Source of the DNA: Oasisia sp. SBJ-2009
Lineage: Eukaryota; Annelida; Polychaeta; Sabellida; Siboglinidae
Reading direction: 5' to 3'
Assembly: GCA_964017155.1 (NCBI GenBank)
Contig: OZ024865.1
Location: forward strand, 37,948,926 to 38,012,925
DNA length: 64,000 nucleotides
The first letter of the stretch is position 1; each line of letters starts with the position of its first letter. The notes below the pieces were generated by a model. The model was not told the origin of the DNA and made no database searches. It saw only the letters and a program-made list of their open reading frames with translations. A program made the position numbers and the translations under genes. Below are positions 1-10,992 of this stretch, in pieces.

Positions 1-1015
1 CTGATCCAGGTCAGATCGGCAACCCACCTGCATAAACTTCAATGCTTATTTCTTCTTCTGGCTTTGTACATGGTTTCGCTGGAGATGAATTCCATCCAAT
101 TAATATGACTGATGCTCACTTTTGTTGTATCGGGAAAATAAATATGGAACAACACAAATAGTTAGCGAAATAAATTGTGATTCAAAATATTTTGATTTCC
201 ACGAGAATTCCGGGAGTATTTATTATAAACATAGACATTAAAAGGTGGTAAAACATTTTGAAAAGGCACTAATAATTGAGGCGAGTTAACTGTAAGTTCA
301 CCAGACACTGTCACATTTGTAACTCACCTGTCATTTCCTTCTCATGGTTCGGGTCCATTCGAAGCGCAATGGATCAAAGAGCAGCTCTTTTTACTTCTTT
401 CTTGTGATATGACTCAAGTGAAATAGTCCACAAACAGCTAAAACCATGGAAACATTCTATAAATGCTGCTGTGTGCTCATCGCTTAACTTCAGCAATGCC
501 ATTGTGGATTAATAATCCTTGGAATTGCGTGATTTTGATTGGTCCATTTAATTGAAAAAGAAGCTGGTTGAAAGCAATCTTGAAAAAGATAGAACATGTT
601 CTATTCCTTTCAACGTCGAAAGCAACCATTGAATTTTATGCTGCTTTCTTTCAATCCCATGTTCACAGTAGGAATTTTTGGTCTCTTCTCTTGTAGAGAA
701 TGCTAATAATTTAGGTTAGTTTTGCCCAAACTAAGGTTTGCGTGTGCATATGCATACATCAACCAGGATAATTTGGACCGGCAAAAATTTGATCCTGCAC
801 AAAAATCTGGTGGATTTTGGTCCATGATCACCATCCATGTATCAGTGGGAAATCAATCCTACGGTGGTGCCATCTTGTGAGCAAAACATTCATACAATCT
901 GACAGTGACATTCATTTAATAGTTTTAATAGTTGCGCTATTTACGGTTACAGTTGGTAATACCCGCTATTCACGGAGAAGGTTAATAATTTCTTTCAACA
1001 TGGACTCAGATTGCT
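1..1015 (+). repeat. Composite dispersed repeat, copy 1 (cut by window edge)
   Basis: This stretch is repeated nearly base for base at about 3580-4760, 15100-16700 and, in short form, 19560-19580. It starts inside the unit (the words ggtcagatcggcaaccca and gctttgtacatgg recur in the other copies) and ends near 1006, where similarity to the copy at 4740 stops. There are small gaps relative to the other copies. No coding capacity is visible; the short open frames near 817-1017 recur only because the DNA is repeated. The missing minisatellite end shows that this copy is truncated on the right. Confidence 0.85.
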
Positions 1016-1391
1016 GAGTCATGTAGTGTACCTTTTACTCCCTATGGCTGCTGCTGCTGCTGGGGAAGTAATTGTTACAACACTGTCCTTGTCCCTGTGT
1101 TGACGTGGACGGTGTCGGGTATGTGCTGCCAATTGAAAACAATATTTAAAATATCCAATTTCACTAAACAAATTAATTATTGAGTATACTTATAATAAAC
1201 TATGTAATATGATGTGTTACCAAAGCACAAAGTGAATTATTTGTACTGATAGTATGTGTACTTTTGTGATAACAATGAAATTCTCATATGTACAACTATC
1301 ATATGTTACATTGTGTGACGTAATATTTAATAACTGATGTCCAATACAACAATTAATTTCCAGTATGTTTGCACATGAGAAGAATACTTAC

Positions 1392-2126
1392 TGTACACTG
1401 CTGGTGTCAACACCACCAACAATTCCACTTATGACACTGTTCCCAATGCCAACACTTTCCTCCACCATCTCCTCCATTTTCGTTAGAGGTGGTTGTGGGG
1501 GTTCTCCTCCTAAATGTCAGTTTAATGATTACTTAACAAATAACACCTACTGCATGTTATTACATAATTTGAGATTAATAATTTCTCAATATTATCATTC
1601 ATTTGTGATATCACGACGTATGAGATTGAAACATCTATTACTGTTAACTGTTGCCAAAAAACTGTATATGAATGTGGATGCCACACACATCATACATACA
1701 TATTATTATTATACACATTCATTACTTTCTACTTAAGGATTAATTATTACTATGACATTACACATATATTTCCACAATTACCATTGATAAGTACATTACA
1801 CTTTTCATGTCATGATAAAAATCACACACATTTCTCTAACAAAACAAGGTAATTATGTCTGTTTTCTTTATTTTACCTGTCTTACGCATTTCATTTCTGT
1901 ATTTCTGTATTGCTGTCAGCATATGGCTTTTGTGATCCAACCACTTCTTCTCAATCTGATTTGCAGTCTTCCTAGCCATACCGACACCATTAACCATTTC
2001 CATGCGGTAGACTGGGCTGAGGCAGGCACAAATTATTGTGTCGACGTATTTCAGCAGTGCAGGGCCCTCGTGGTAGTGAATTGGCTGTGATAGATACAAA
2101 GACATATAAATATGAAATGCTTTCAC
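1392..2126 (-). pseudogene. Myb/SANT-like DNA-binding protein fragment, two exons
   Basis: Minus-strand exon 1 (to 1877) encodes a helix-turn-helix segment with ARKTANQIEKKW...RNEMRKTG. A donor gtaaaa follows, and the acceptor before 1509 opens exon 2, which reads GGEPPQPPLT...GNSVISGIVGVD up to a gtaagt donor at 1391. Joined across the intron, these give the KTGGG-PPPP-L order typical of Myb/SANT-like (NAIF1/MSANTD-type) proteins, some of which accompany PIF/Harbinger transposases. The N-terminal half of the SANT fold is missing: upstream sequence reads as an unrelated gag-like segment. It is probably a relic. The domain call is by eye; the splice phase agreement is seen directly. Confidence 0.6.
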
Positions 2127-2405
2127 CCACTGTGGAAAATTCTTAATCTCCCCTTAGGGCGGACACACCGCGGATGGACCATTGTCCCCCTGTTGATGCA
2201 GGCCCAGCGAGAGATTTGGTTTGCTGGATCTGAAACCAGGCAACAAGGACGACATTTCAACATACTCTCCGGCCCATACTTTACCTCGAACATTGGCTGG
2301 TACATGGGCATGGATGGAGGCTGCGGCTGTTGTAAATACCCAAACTCTCTCCCGCGTTTTTTTTGGGGGAGGCCATCTATCAGGGCCCCAACCCCTGCTC
2401 ACCAT
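2005..2405 (-). pseudogene. Retroelement gag-like fragment, frameshifted
   Basis: Read on the minus strand, three short stretches in differing frames give HVPANVRGKVWAGEYVEM, then KGRLRIFHSG, then WVKAFHIYMSLYL...LLKYVDTI. The order 'Ile/Val-x-x-GE-x-VEM' followed by 'Trp-x-x-Ala-Phe ... LLxY' resembles the N-terminal gag-like protein common in invertebrate retroelements of the DIRS/Gypsy type. The last stretch runs straight into the Myb/SANT segment, so the two now share one 96-codon frame. Frame changes show that it is dead. Assignment is an inference from pattern only. Confidence 0.4.
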
Positions 2406-2429
2406 GTGATGAGGGCCCCTGCATCATAG

Positions 2430-3060
2430 ACCATGGAGGCGCAGTGGCGCCATCTACCTGACCAGAAGCTGTTCTGCCAGAAGCGCAGAAGGGGATGGCC
2501 TCCTGCGGTAAGTCAGTCAATGGCGTCACGAAGTCCGCACTGGGCTGGGTCAATGATTGGCTAAATTCATCTCCGATGCCTAATTAACATATGGACCTTG
2601 AACTGGTTAAATAATACATACTGATCTTTACACGAGATTCAACTATTCCTACAGAATCAGTTGAGCTTCAACTGAAACTCAGTTGAGTTTCAACTGAGTT
2701 TCAACTATGCATTTTTGTTTGGGTAGCTTTATTAGCCAGGTCCATGCTTTTAGCTAAAACTCTGCATTAGTTTCAGGATACTAATAGTATATTAATACTT
2801 TATTGTACAAACTTTCACTACAAAGAAAATTCAGAATGAATCAACAAATCACAAACTGTGATTCACTGGAATATTGCACATTAACATTACATCCTCAATG
2901 TTGCAAACTGTATGTCCTCATGTTTACTTGCCAATATCCAAAACAGTGTGCCAAATTTGACTGGTAAGCAGACTGCATAACTCAAAAAGTCATACTTGCA
3001 AGTGTCTACAAACATTGCTTGTTGCTGTTCAACACCAGTCAAGCACTGCTACAATTAGCC
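2430..3060. other. Non-genic spacer with a small inverted motif cluster
   Basis: I see no gene here. Around 2636-2708 the words TTCAACTGA and TCAGTTGAG alternate several times, giving a small self-complementary cluster. The rest is plain AT-rich DNA. Confidence 0.5.
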
Positions 3061-3067
3061 ACTGACT

Positions 3068-3152
3068 GAATGTGTGTGTGTGTGCATGTGTGCGTGTGTG
3101 CGTGCATTCGTGCGTGCGTGTGTTTGGGTGTGGTGTGTGTTGTGTGTGTGTT
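3068..3152 (+). repeat. Impure GT microsatellite
   Basis: Runs of tg/gtg/cgtg with interruptions. The composite repeat begins immediately to its right, so the microsatellite marks the left truncation point of that copy. Confidence 0.85.
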
Positions 3153-3159
3153 GTAACTG

Positions 3160-3560
3160 GTCTGGCAGTGCTTGACAACAAACTGACTTTATTGCGGGGT
3201 GGTCGCACTCTTGACGATCATTGTAGTCTTTTGACACCCGCAGGAGAACCTTGTCGCCGTTTCGCTATCGAGGAATGTATTCTTCACGACTTTCGTGAAG
3301 TAATCCGCGAGTTGAAAGGAAAGGTTGTGTTCAGCGACCACGTTGGCAAACAAAGTCTCGGTGACAATGACACACTTTGTTATCTCCTGGTTCTTCAGGT
3401 TAACGAAAAACGATGTAACTCGATCCTTTCTCTGCGCCGCTCGATTGAGAGCCCCGTGCTGAGAACTTGTAGCATGGCAAAAGGTATCATGTTTTCCACC
3501 CGCGGCAACACTGAAATATTAGTTGCACACACGGCAAAAAATATGCGACATTCCTCTGTC
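3160..3560 (-). pseudogene. hAT-like transposase remnant inside composite repeat copy 2
   Basis: On the minus strand, sequence near 3280-3350 reads ANVVAEHNLSFQLADYFTK followed by VVKN-x-FLDSE-x-AK. This matches the conserved 'AEHNLPF-x-x-ADH ... MFPDSxIAKxF' block of hAT-type transposases and DUF4371/ZMYM-like proteins. The C-terminal part in this copy is scrambled by stops and frameshifts. The copy at 14604-15080 supplies the complementary preserved part, so together they identify the source. It is not functional. Confidence 0.6.
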
Positions 3561-5144
3561 GCTTTGGCTAATCCATGTCAGATCGGAAACCCACCCTGCA
3601 TAAACTTCAATGCATATTTCTTGTTCTGGCTTTGTACATGGCTTCGCTGGAGCCACATTGATATGCGTAGCGGTTTTATATGTTTGCAGGTTGTGATCAC
3701 ATGACGAATTCCATCTAATTAATATGCCTGTTGCTCACTTTCGTTGTATCCGGAAAATAAACATGGAATAACGCGAATAGTTACCGACATAAATTTGCAA
3801 TTCAAAATACTTTGATTACCACGAGAATTGCGGGAGTATTTATTTATAAACATATACACATTAAAAGGTGATTAAAACACCTTTCAAAAAGGCACTAATA
3901 ATTCAGACCAGTTAACTGTAAGTTCACCAGACACTGTCACATTTGTAACTCACCTGTCATTTCCTTCTCATGGTTCGCGTCCATTCGAAGCGCAATGGAT
4001 CAAAGAGCAGCTGTTTTTACTTCTTTCTTGTGATATGACTCGAGTGAAATGTTCCACAAACAGTTAAAACCATGGAAACATTCTATAAATGCTGGTGTGT
4101 GCCCATCACATAACTTCAGCAATGCCATTGTAGAGTAATAATCCTTGGAATTGTGTGATTTTGATAGGTCCACTTAATTCAAAAAGAGGCTGGTTGATAG
4201 CAACCTTGAAAAAAAAGATAGAACATGTTATATTCCTTTCAGCGTCTAAAGCAACCGTTGAATTCGACGCTGCTTGCTTTCAATCCCATGTCCACACTAG
4301 GCATTTTGGTCTCTTCAACGAAATTGCTTTCAACGTTCAACGCAGATTGAACAGTGTGAACGCACCTTAAGTCACACAATATTGCATTATGTGCAGCGTT
4401 CCCCTAGAAAAATGATGTGCAAAGTGGTAGAGAATGTTAATAATTTAGGTTAATTTTGCCCAAACTAAGGTTTGTGTGTGTGTGTGTGCATACGCATGGG
4501 CATGTGCACTAACATCAGCCAGGATTATTTTGACCAGCAAAAAATTGATCCTGCACAAAAACCTGGTGGGTTTTGTTCATGATCACCATTCATGTATCAG
4601 TGAGAAATCAATTATATGGTGGTGCCATCTTGTGAGCAAAACATTCATACAAACTGACAGTGACATTCATTTAATAGTTTTACTAGTCGTGCTATTTACA
4701 ACGGTTGGCATTACCAGCTGTTCGCAGTGAACGCTAACAATTTCTTCCAACTTGGACTCACGGTTACGGTCCTGGACTATCTTCGGGGATGGCACCGGAA
4801 AAAAACGAAGAAAGCTGTCGCTAGATATGGCACATGTCCATCTAGGCATGTGGCTGGGCGCATCTCTCAGCATTTCTCTCAGCAGGCTTCAGCATTGTTG
4901 ACGGGCTGTCAGACGCCTGTGTTTTTAAGTCAGGCTTGGGAACATTCCACTATCCCAGCTGTACAACCATGACAAGAGCGACACTTGTTTGGATGATTAT
5001 CGTCGCCGCACATGAGTCTAGTGCAGGTTCACAGTAGTGTAAGCTGTAGTCTGAGGAATTGTCCCAATCATGGACATTTCCATCAGTGCATCATTCTATG
5101 CATTTTGAACGTTTCCGTTGATCTTTGCTTTGTAGCTAATTGCA

Positions 5145-5578
5145 AGACTTCCAACTGCTGTGGCAATCCGCCAACGGCTGTGTCAATCCTCCAACGGCTG
5201 TCTCAATCCTCCAACGGCTGTCTCAATCCTCCAGCAGCTGTGTCAATCCTCCATCAACTGTGTCAATCCTCCAACAGCTGTGTCAATACTCCAACAGCTG
5301 TGTCAATCCTCCAACAGCTGTGTCAATCCTCCAACAGCTGTGTCAATACTCCAACAGTTGTGTCAATTCTCCAACAGCTGTGTCAATCCTCCAAAAGCTG
5401 TGTCAATCCTTCAACAGCTGTGTCAATCCTCCAGCAGCTGTGTCAAACCTCCAACAGCTGTGTCAATCCTCCAACAGGTGTGTAAATCCTCCAACAGCCG
5501 TGTCAATCCTCCAACAGCTGTCTCAATCCTCCAACAGCTGTGTCAATCCTCCAACAGCTGTGTCAATCCTCCAACAGC
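5145..5578 (+). repeat. 20-bp minisatellite, array 1
   Basis: About 21 copies of tcaatcctccaacagctgtg with single-base variants (aac/atc, tgtg/tctc). Since 20 is not a multiple of three, the array translates as a 60-bp, 20-residue repeat in each forward frame; these frames are artefacts. It forms the right-hand part of the composite repeat. Confidence 0.95.
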
Positions 5579-5617
5579 AGGCAATGATCATCGTTGCAGT
5601 GAAAACAAGCATCATTG

Positions 5618-6102
5618 ATGGACAGACGTTAAACAAAGGAGAAGATGTTGTTGTTTGTCTTCCGGGCGCTCGGATTGAGCATGTGACAGATAGGGTAGAG
5701 AACGTGTTGGGGCATGGCCAGGGAGGATCGATATTAGTACATGTAGGGACGAACAATGCAGACAGGGAGGGGACAACTAGAATAGTGCAAAGATACAGAC
5801 AGTTGGTAGGGAAACTGAAGAAGACAAGAGTTGAACAGATCATTATCTCAGGAATCTTGCCAGTAATCGGAGGAAGGGGAGCAACCTATAGAAACTGTAA
5901 GAGGATGGCAATCAATGCTCTGGTGGAGCAGATGTGTGAAGGAGAAGGAGTTGGATTTGTAGATTTGTGGGGATACTTTGTTGGGAAGGAAGATATGTAC
6001 GTGAGAGATGGCCTCCATCTAAGCGGAAAGGGCGCAGCAGTGTTCTCCGAGAACCTGCTTCAATCTATGGACAGAGGAACAGGTTGCAATTTTTTAAACT
6101 AG
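5618..6102 (+). CDS. LINE ORF1 C-terminal part, SGNH/GDSL esterase-like
   Basis: The reading frame, open from upstream only because it crosses the minisatellite, becomes meaningful at about 5620. It shows VHVGTNN (block III, Asn of SGNH) and later DGLHLSGKG (block V, the Asp-x-x-His pair), spaced as in the esterase domain found in ORF1 of CR1 LINEs. The nucleophile block (GDS) would lie N-terminal and is lost through 5' truncation, so the product is inactive as an esterase. It ends with TAG at 6100-6102, and ORF2 overlaps its 3' end in another frame. The function of ORF1 in CR1 (RNA binding and membrane or chaperone roles) is only partly known. Confidence 0.75.
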
Positions 6103-8978
6103 TTTCGCAGGGGGGATACACAGAGAAGCCAAATACTAGAGGCATAGCTAAAGACAGCAAAAAGAAATCAGCAAAAAACAGCCTGGAAAGCCCTACGAAA
6201 TTTGGTTATAAATGTGTTTGTTTAAATGCAAGGAGCATAGTAAACAAAAGAAATGAACTAAACATTATGGTAGAAGATATTGACCCTCACATAATAGGTA
6301 TAACTGAATCTTGGGCCACCCCCGATATATCAGATGCCGAATTAGGAATGACAGGATATGTAATGTTTAGGAAAGATAGATTAGGAAGAAGGGGAGGCGG
6401 AGTTATTTTATATATTAAAGAATCCATCCAGGCTTATGAAATAAAATTAGAAAAAGAAGCAGAATGTGAAGCTGTCTGGTGTAACATAGTTACAGGAAAC
6501 TCAACATTAACTGTTGGGTTAGTTTATCGTAGTCCAAACATAAGCATAGAAGATAATGAAAAAATGCACAACGCTATAAAAGAAGTGAGTAAACGGGACT
6601 GTATTATTATGGGGGATTTTAACCATGGGCATATAAAGTGGACATCTCTACAGAGTCCTGGGAGAGAGGATCAAGAGTTTTTAAATTTAGTACAAGATAG
6701 TTTCCTTTTTCAACATGTGTTAGAACCAACCAGGGACAAGAACGTGTTGGACATAGTTTTGAGCTCACAGAAGGAATTTGTTGATAATGTCAATATATGT
6801 GAGCCACTGGGATGTAGTGATCATAACCAGATACATTTTATCATCAAAATAAAAGGAGAACGGAACAGAAAAATACGGTACAGGAAAAATTTTCACAAAG
6901 GAAGATATAAGGACATGAGGGAATATTTAGCGAAGATAGACTGGAATAACACACTGAAGAATAAGACAGCAACAGAATGCTGGAATATCTTAAAGAGGGA
7001 AATTGACTGCGTCGTTGACAAATTTGTCCCCTTGAAAAAACAAGGGAAAAGGTCAAAGAAGAAACACTTATCGAAGGAAGCCATTAGAAAAATCAAGTAC
7101 AAGCAAATGATGTGGAAGACATATAGACATACTGGAAGCGAAGAAGACTATGCCATTTATAAAGAAGCACTTAATCAAGCTACAGCTGAAATTAGAAATT
7201 CGAAGAGAAGCTATGAACAAAAAATAGCTTTCAACATAAAACATGACAGCAAGAGTTTTTATGCGTATGTTCGAAGTAAACAGAAAGTTCAAGATAAGGT
7301 CGGGCCACTAGAAGGTAGTGATGGAAACATAATAACGGAGGGATTCTTAATGGCAGAAAACCTAAATGAATACTTTAGTTCGGTGTTTACCAGGGAAGAT
7401 ATTAGTACATTACCAGTACTAGAGACTAAGTTCGAAGGGAGAGAGTGTGACTATTTAGGACAACTAACTGTAACCCCAAAAATGGTAGCTATGAAAATAA
7501 GAGATATGAAGGATAATAAATCACCAGGAGTGGATGGGATTCCTCCCAAATTACTACTGGAAATTGTAGAACAAATTAGCATATCACTTGCAACAGTGTT
7601 CAATTTGGCATTAGAGGAAGGAGTGGTTCCGGTAGAATGGAAAGAAGCAAACATCATACCATTATTTAAAAAAGGATCAAGAAGCAAGTCAGAGAACTAT
7701 AGACCAGTGAGTTTAACATCGGTGATTTGTAAACTATTAGAAAGACTAATTAAAGATCACTTGGTTGATTTTCTTGTTAAAAATAAATTGATAAACACAT
7801 CTCAACATGGGTTTTTAAAAGCGAGGTCATGCTTAACAAATATGTTATGTTTTTTGGAAGATGTCACAAAGTGGGTAGATGAGGGATCACCAGTAGATAT
7901 AATCTACTTGGATTTTAAAAAAGCCTTTGACAAAGTGCCACACCAAAGATTACTACTTAAACTAAAGGCCCATGGCATAGGAAATAGTATGATTAACTGG
8001 ATAGAAAAATGGCTTATTGATAGAAGACAAAGAGTAGTAGTTGATGGGGAGGTTTCAAATTGGAAATCTGTTTTGAGTGGAGTACCGCAAGGATCAGTAT
8101 TGGGACCTATTTTATTCTTAATATATATCAATGATTTGGATGATGACATAACAAGCAAGGTGTTGAAGTTTGCGGACGACACAAAAGTGTTTAGGAAAAT
8201 AAAAAGCGATGCAGATAGACAGCATTTACAAGATGATCTAAATAAGTTGATAGAATGGTCTGAGAAATGGCAAATGCTGTTTAACTTTGGAAAGTGTAAG
8301 TGCCTCCACACAGGACATGGGAATGAAAATGCACAATATACAATGGGTGGTACTGTACTAAATACTACTGTAAAGGAAAAGGACTTAGGTTTAACCATTA
8401 GTGCTGACATGAAGGTATCAGAGCAGTGTGGAATTGCAGCAGCGAAGGCAAACCAAATTCTTGGATTAATTAGGCGAAATATAGTATACAAAGAAAAAGA
8501 ACTAATAATACCGCTTTATAAAACAATAGTTAGGCCTCATTTAGAATATTGTATACAAGCATGGAGGCCATATCGCAAGAAGGATATTGACATGCTAGAA
8601 AGAGTACAAAGGAGAGCAACAAAAATGATACCAAAACTCAGGAATATTAGTTATGAAATGCGTCTAAAAGAATGTGGTCTAACAACACTAGAAACCAGAA
8701 GATTGAGAGGAGATCAGATTGAGGTTTTTAAAATATTGAATGGGTATGAAAATATTGACAGAAATATTTTTTTCACGGTCAAGGAAGAGAGAAGGACTAG
8801 AGGACATGGAGTTGCATTAGCAAAGAAGCAGTGTAGACTAGATATTAGAAAATTTTCATTTTCCCAAAGAATAGTAAACGAATGGAACAAATTATCAGCT
8901 GATTGTGTAGGTGCTAGAAGTGTTAATATGTTTAAAAATAAAATTGACATATACCTAAGACGGGCAGGGTATACTTAG
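5967..8978 (+). CDS. LINE ORF2: APE endonuclease and reverse transcriptase
   Basis: An open frame of up to 1003 codons; recognisable homology starts near 6205 (VCLNARSIVNKRNEL), so the true start may lie between ORF1's end and there. The endonuclease shows ITESW, GGGVILYI, MGDFNH and SDHNQ (catalytic E, D/N and H positions). The reverse transcriptase shows YRPVSLTS, DFKKAFDKVPH, SGVPQGSVLGP and FADDT at about 8168-8182. The C-terminal end has LEYCIQAWRP and FKNKIDIYLRR, as in related LINEs. No stop or frameshift is seen, so the protein could still be active, although the copy lacks its 5' promoter region. It nicks target DNA and reverse-transcribes LINE RNA at the nick. Confidence 0.88.
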   Translation: MGILCWEGRYVRERWPPSKRKGRSSVLREPASIYGQRNRLQFFKLVSQGGYTEKPNTRGIAKDSKKKSAKNSLESPTKFGYKCVCLNARSIVNKRNELNIMVEDIDPHIIGITESWATPDISDAELGMTGYVMFRKDRLGRRGGGVILYIKESIQAYEIKLEKEAECEAVWCNIVTGNSTLTVGLVYRSPNISIEDNEKMHNAIKEVSKRDCIIMGDFNHGHIKWTSLQSPGREDQEFLNLVQDSFLFQHVLEPTRDKNVLDIVLSSQKEFVDNVNICEPLGCSDHNQIHFIIKIKGERNRKIRYRKNFHKGRYKDMREYLAKIDWNNTLKNKTATECWNILKREIDCVVDKFVPLKKQGKRSKKKHLSKEAIRKIKYKQMMWKTYRHTGSEEDYAIYKEALNQATAEIRNSKRSYEQKIAFNIKHDSKSFYAYVRSKQKVQDKVGPLEGSDGNIITEGFLMAENLNEYFSSVFTREDISTLPVLETKFEGRECDYLGQLTVTPKMVAMKIRDMKDNKSPGVDGIPPKLLLEIVEQISISLATVFNLALEEGVVPVEWKEANIIPLFKKGSRSKSENYRPVSLTSVICKLLERLIKDHLVDFLVKNKLINTSQHGFLKARSCLTNMLCFLEDVTKWVDEGSPVDIIYLDFKKAFDKVPHQRLLLKLKAHGIGNSMINWIEKWLIDRRQRVVVDGEVSNWKSVLSGVPQGSVLGPILFLIYINDLDDDITSKVLKFADDTKVFRKIKSDADRQHLQDDLNKLIEWSEKWQMLFNFGKCKCLHTGHGNENAQYTMGGTVLNTTVKEKDLGLTISADMKVSEQCGIAAAKANQILGLIRRNIVYKEKELIIPLYKTIVRPHLEYCIQAWRPYRKKDIDMLERVQRRATKMIPKLRNISYEMRLKECGLTTLETRRLRGDQIEVFKILNGYENIDRNIFFTVKEERRTRGHGVALAKKQCRLDIRKFSFSQRIVNEWNKLSADCVGARSVNMFKNKIDIYLRRAGYT

Positions 8979-9071
8979 ATAGATAGGTTGGACTCTCGAT
9001 AAGCCAAACGGCTTCCTTGTCCACCTGCCATCTAGAGTTGATTCTCTAGGTGGCAATCTTGTTAAATCTTG

Positions 9072-9371
9072 TTAAATCTTGATACTGCGCTTTGTCTTTT
9101 TGTCAACCATGTTACGTATGCACACAAGGCAAATGATGAGAAAGAAGGCTCCAATTAACAACATGGATATCAACGGTTTCACTTGGATGGACCCGATGCT
9201 GCTGAGGTGTTCTATGCCATCAATATAGTGCAACATAAACACCCCAAGTAAACCTATGGCTCCATCACAGAAACATCCCAGGTATATCATCTTGCAATTA
9301 AGCCTCTCACGTCCACACTGTTTCACATATGAGATTGTTCCGGTGTGTTCTTCTTCCTCGTTGTCGCCCAT
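9072..9371 (-). CDS. Hypothetical small membrane protein or exon
   Basis: A 99-codon frame with a good start context (aaacATGG, purine at -3 and G at +4). It has an acidic N-terminus (MGDNEEEE), then two hydrophobic stretches at roughly residues 28-48 and 66-86, and a basic tail (MVDKKTKRSIK). It lies immediately downstream of, and opposite to, the LINE tail. It could be a first exon of a host gene into which the LINE inserted, or chance. I do not recognise a family, and no splice partner was identified. Confidence 0.3.
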   Translation of the reverse strand: MGDNEEEEHTGTISYVKQCGRERLNCKMIYLGCFCDGAIGLLGVFMLHYIDGIEHLSSIGSIQVKPLISMLLIGAFFLIICLVCIRNMVDKKTKRSIKI

Positions 9372-9399
9372 GTTTAGTCACGGCATATTACAACTGTGC

Positions 9400-10985
9400 C
9401 CTTAAAAACAAACGATGTAGCCAGTTCTCTTGAGGACTCAGCTGATACAAGAGTGACTGTCACTAATGAGTGTTGACCTGTCTGGTAACTACAAAAAGTC
9501 ATCTGTACCATCTATGATTCGTAAATGTGTTTATTGACCTATAAAAATAGACATAATAAAAAATTCAAATCTACAGCACCAATTATGAAATAATACAGCA
9601 TTAGAGCCGCTAAGGAAGAAAATGTGTAATTTTACAAATCGCTTTGTGAAACCAGCCACATGATATACCTCTACATGGATAAAATAGCATTATATTGTAG
9701 ATGTTAAAATAGAATGCTGTTGGATATGTCCAGGGCTCATAATCACCTGGGTGAGATTGTTGGTCAGTAGTCCAAAGTGCTTCTGCTATTGTGTTTACTT
9801 TGGCATTTGCCCCAGAACTACACAGAGTGTCTGCTTTGACACCTACTCCATTGTTATTGTCCTCACTTGTGGACCTGGAGGCCGAATCAAAATGGGAAGT
9901 TTAATTTTTTTTTCACAATTTTTGTCACACAGAATTGCCCGAATGCTTTCAGTTTGTGTGTCATTTCACGATAACATGATTATTTCATTCACCAATAAAA
10001 AAATGTATTTACCACAATTATTATTGCATTTTTTGCTAGTTAAATAGATTAGTATTGTGTGTGACTGATCCAATAAGCAGCAGTGACCTTATGCACTATT
10101 ACTAAGTAGTTTTTTACTTAATTGGTGGGACGTCATACTGAATGTCATCTACGTCACGAAACGTATCGCCATATTGATACCCATTTATTTCTGATTTTCC
10201 AAGAGTATCTCATTATATTATGTGGGCAATACATTTATGTACTTATGTAAGCTGTTAGTCATTGTCTTTTCAGTTCATATGGCTGTGTTGAATGTTATGC
10301 AGCTTCACGATATGCCAGGGGTATCATCCACAAGGAATAAGACATGCAAATGTGTCATATTGCTATTGGCGTTTTCATGCAGGATAGCGATTAGATTCTC
10401 TATGTCAGCCAGTAGTTGTTCATGATATCACTTCTTAAGATTCTGGGATATTACACAAAATATACGCCGTGATGTGGAAGACTTGCCGTGATGTAGATGA
10501 CATATCTATGTAGACGAATCAGGATAACACCAGTGATAAGGACAACAATTTGTGGACATTCTTTTATTATAGTAACATTAATTACGTAGTATAAACGCAA
10601 TGTAAAATAAAGTGACCAAACATTGTTTGGGTTCCAACTAGTTTACATGCATTCAAACCAGGAATAGTAAGGAACAGCGGGTTTTTTCCGGTCATTAACT
10701 ACACTAACTTAACACAGTTAAAACACTGTCGTTTTTGTAAGTGAAACCCAAGCATAGCTTTATCTAGAGACCCGTCCACCCGTCATTTGGACGGGTTAAA
10801 ACGAATATGGACGGGTAGAAATATGGAGGACGGGTTGTGGACGGGCAAAAAAATGAAGGAGCAAAAAAAAAAGGTCTTCCAAAACCATAGATATTGTTAG
10901 TTATGCCTTGAAAGTGAGTGTAAATGGTGTCAAATGTGTGTTTGTAGCCCATTTCAGGACATCAGGCACAATTTGAAAGTTTATA
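9400..10985. other. Spacer; short GACGGGT-rich patch at 10768-10855
   Basis: No supportable gene is seen. At 10768-10855 the word gacgggt or its variants occurs about six times, partly as ccgtcc on the other strand, which would let the patch fold. It may be a small MITE remnant, but no target duplication was found. Confidence 0.4.
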
Positions 10986-10992
10986 AACTAGC

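Larger units (their letters stand above)
3153..5617 (+). repeat. Composite dispersed repeat, copy 2 with minisatellite tail
   Basis: This is the longest uninterrupted copy. Matches to 14685-18362 run from the words tctggcagtgctt through atcattgtagtcttttgac, gggagtatttatt and acaagagcgacacttgtttg, and then into a 20-bp minisatellite. After the minisatellite a further ~36 bp (catygttgcag...aaac-agcatca) is shared with the copy ending near 18362; there similarity stops, so 5617 is taken as the unit's right end. A LINE starts at that point. The left part carries antisense hAT-like transposase remnants. Confidence 0.85.
5618..9085 (+). mobile_element. CR1-like non-LTR retrotransposon (LINE), 5'-truncated
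   Basis: The element contains the end of an ORF1 with an SGNH-esterase signature, a full ORF2 with endonuclease and reverse transcriptase, a short 3' UTR, and a tail in which CTTGTTAAAT is tandemly repeated (9058-9080). Esterase-type ORF1 and short tandem 3' repeats are known features of the CR1 clade. The 5' end is cut: the GDS block of the esterase is absent and the element starts directly after the composite repeat at about 5618. The uninterrupted ORF2 suggests a young insertion. Confidence 0.85.

Noticed and set aside
817..1017. 66-codon frame also found near 4530 and 16510
   Set aside because: Recurs because the composite repeat recurs; substitutions and frame ends show no coding constraint.
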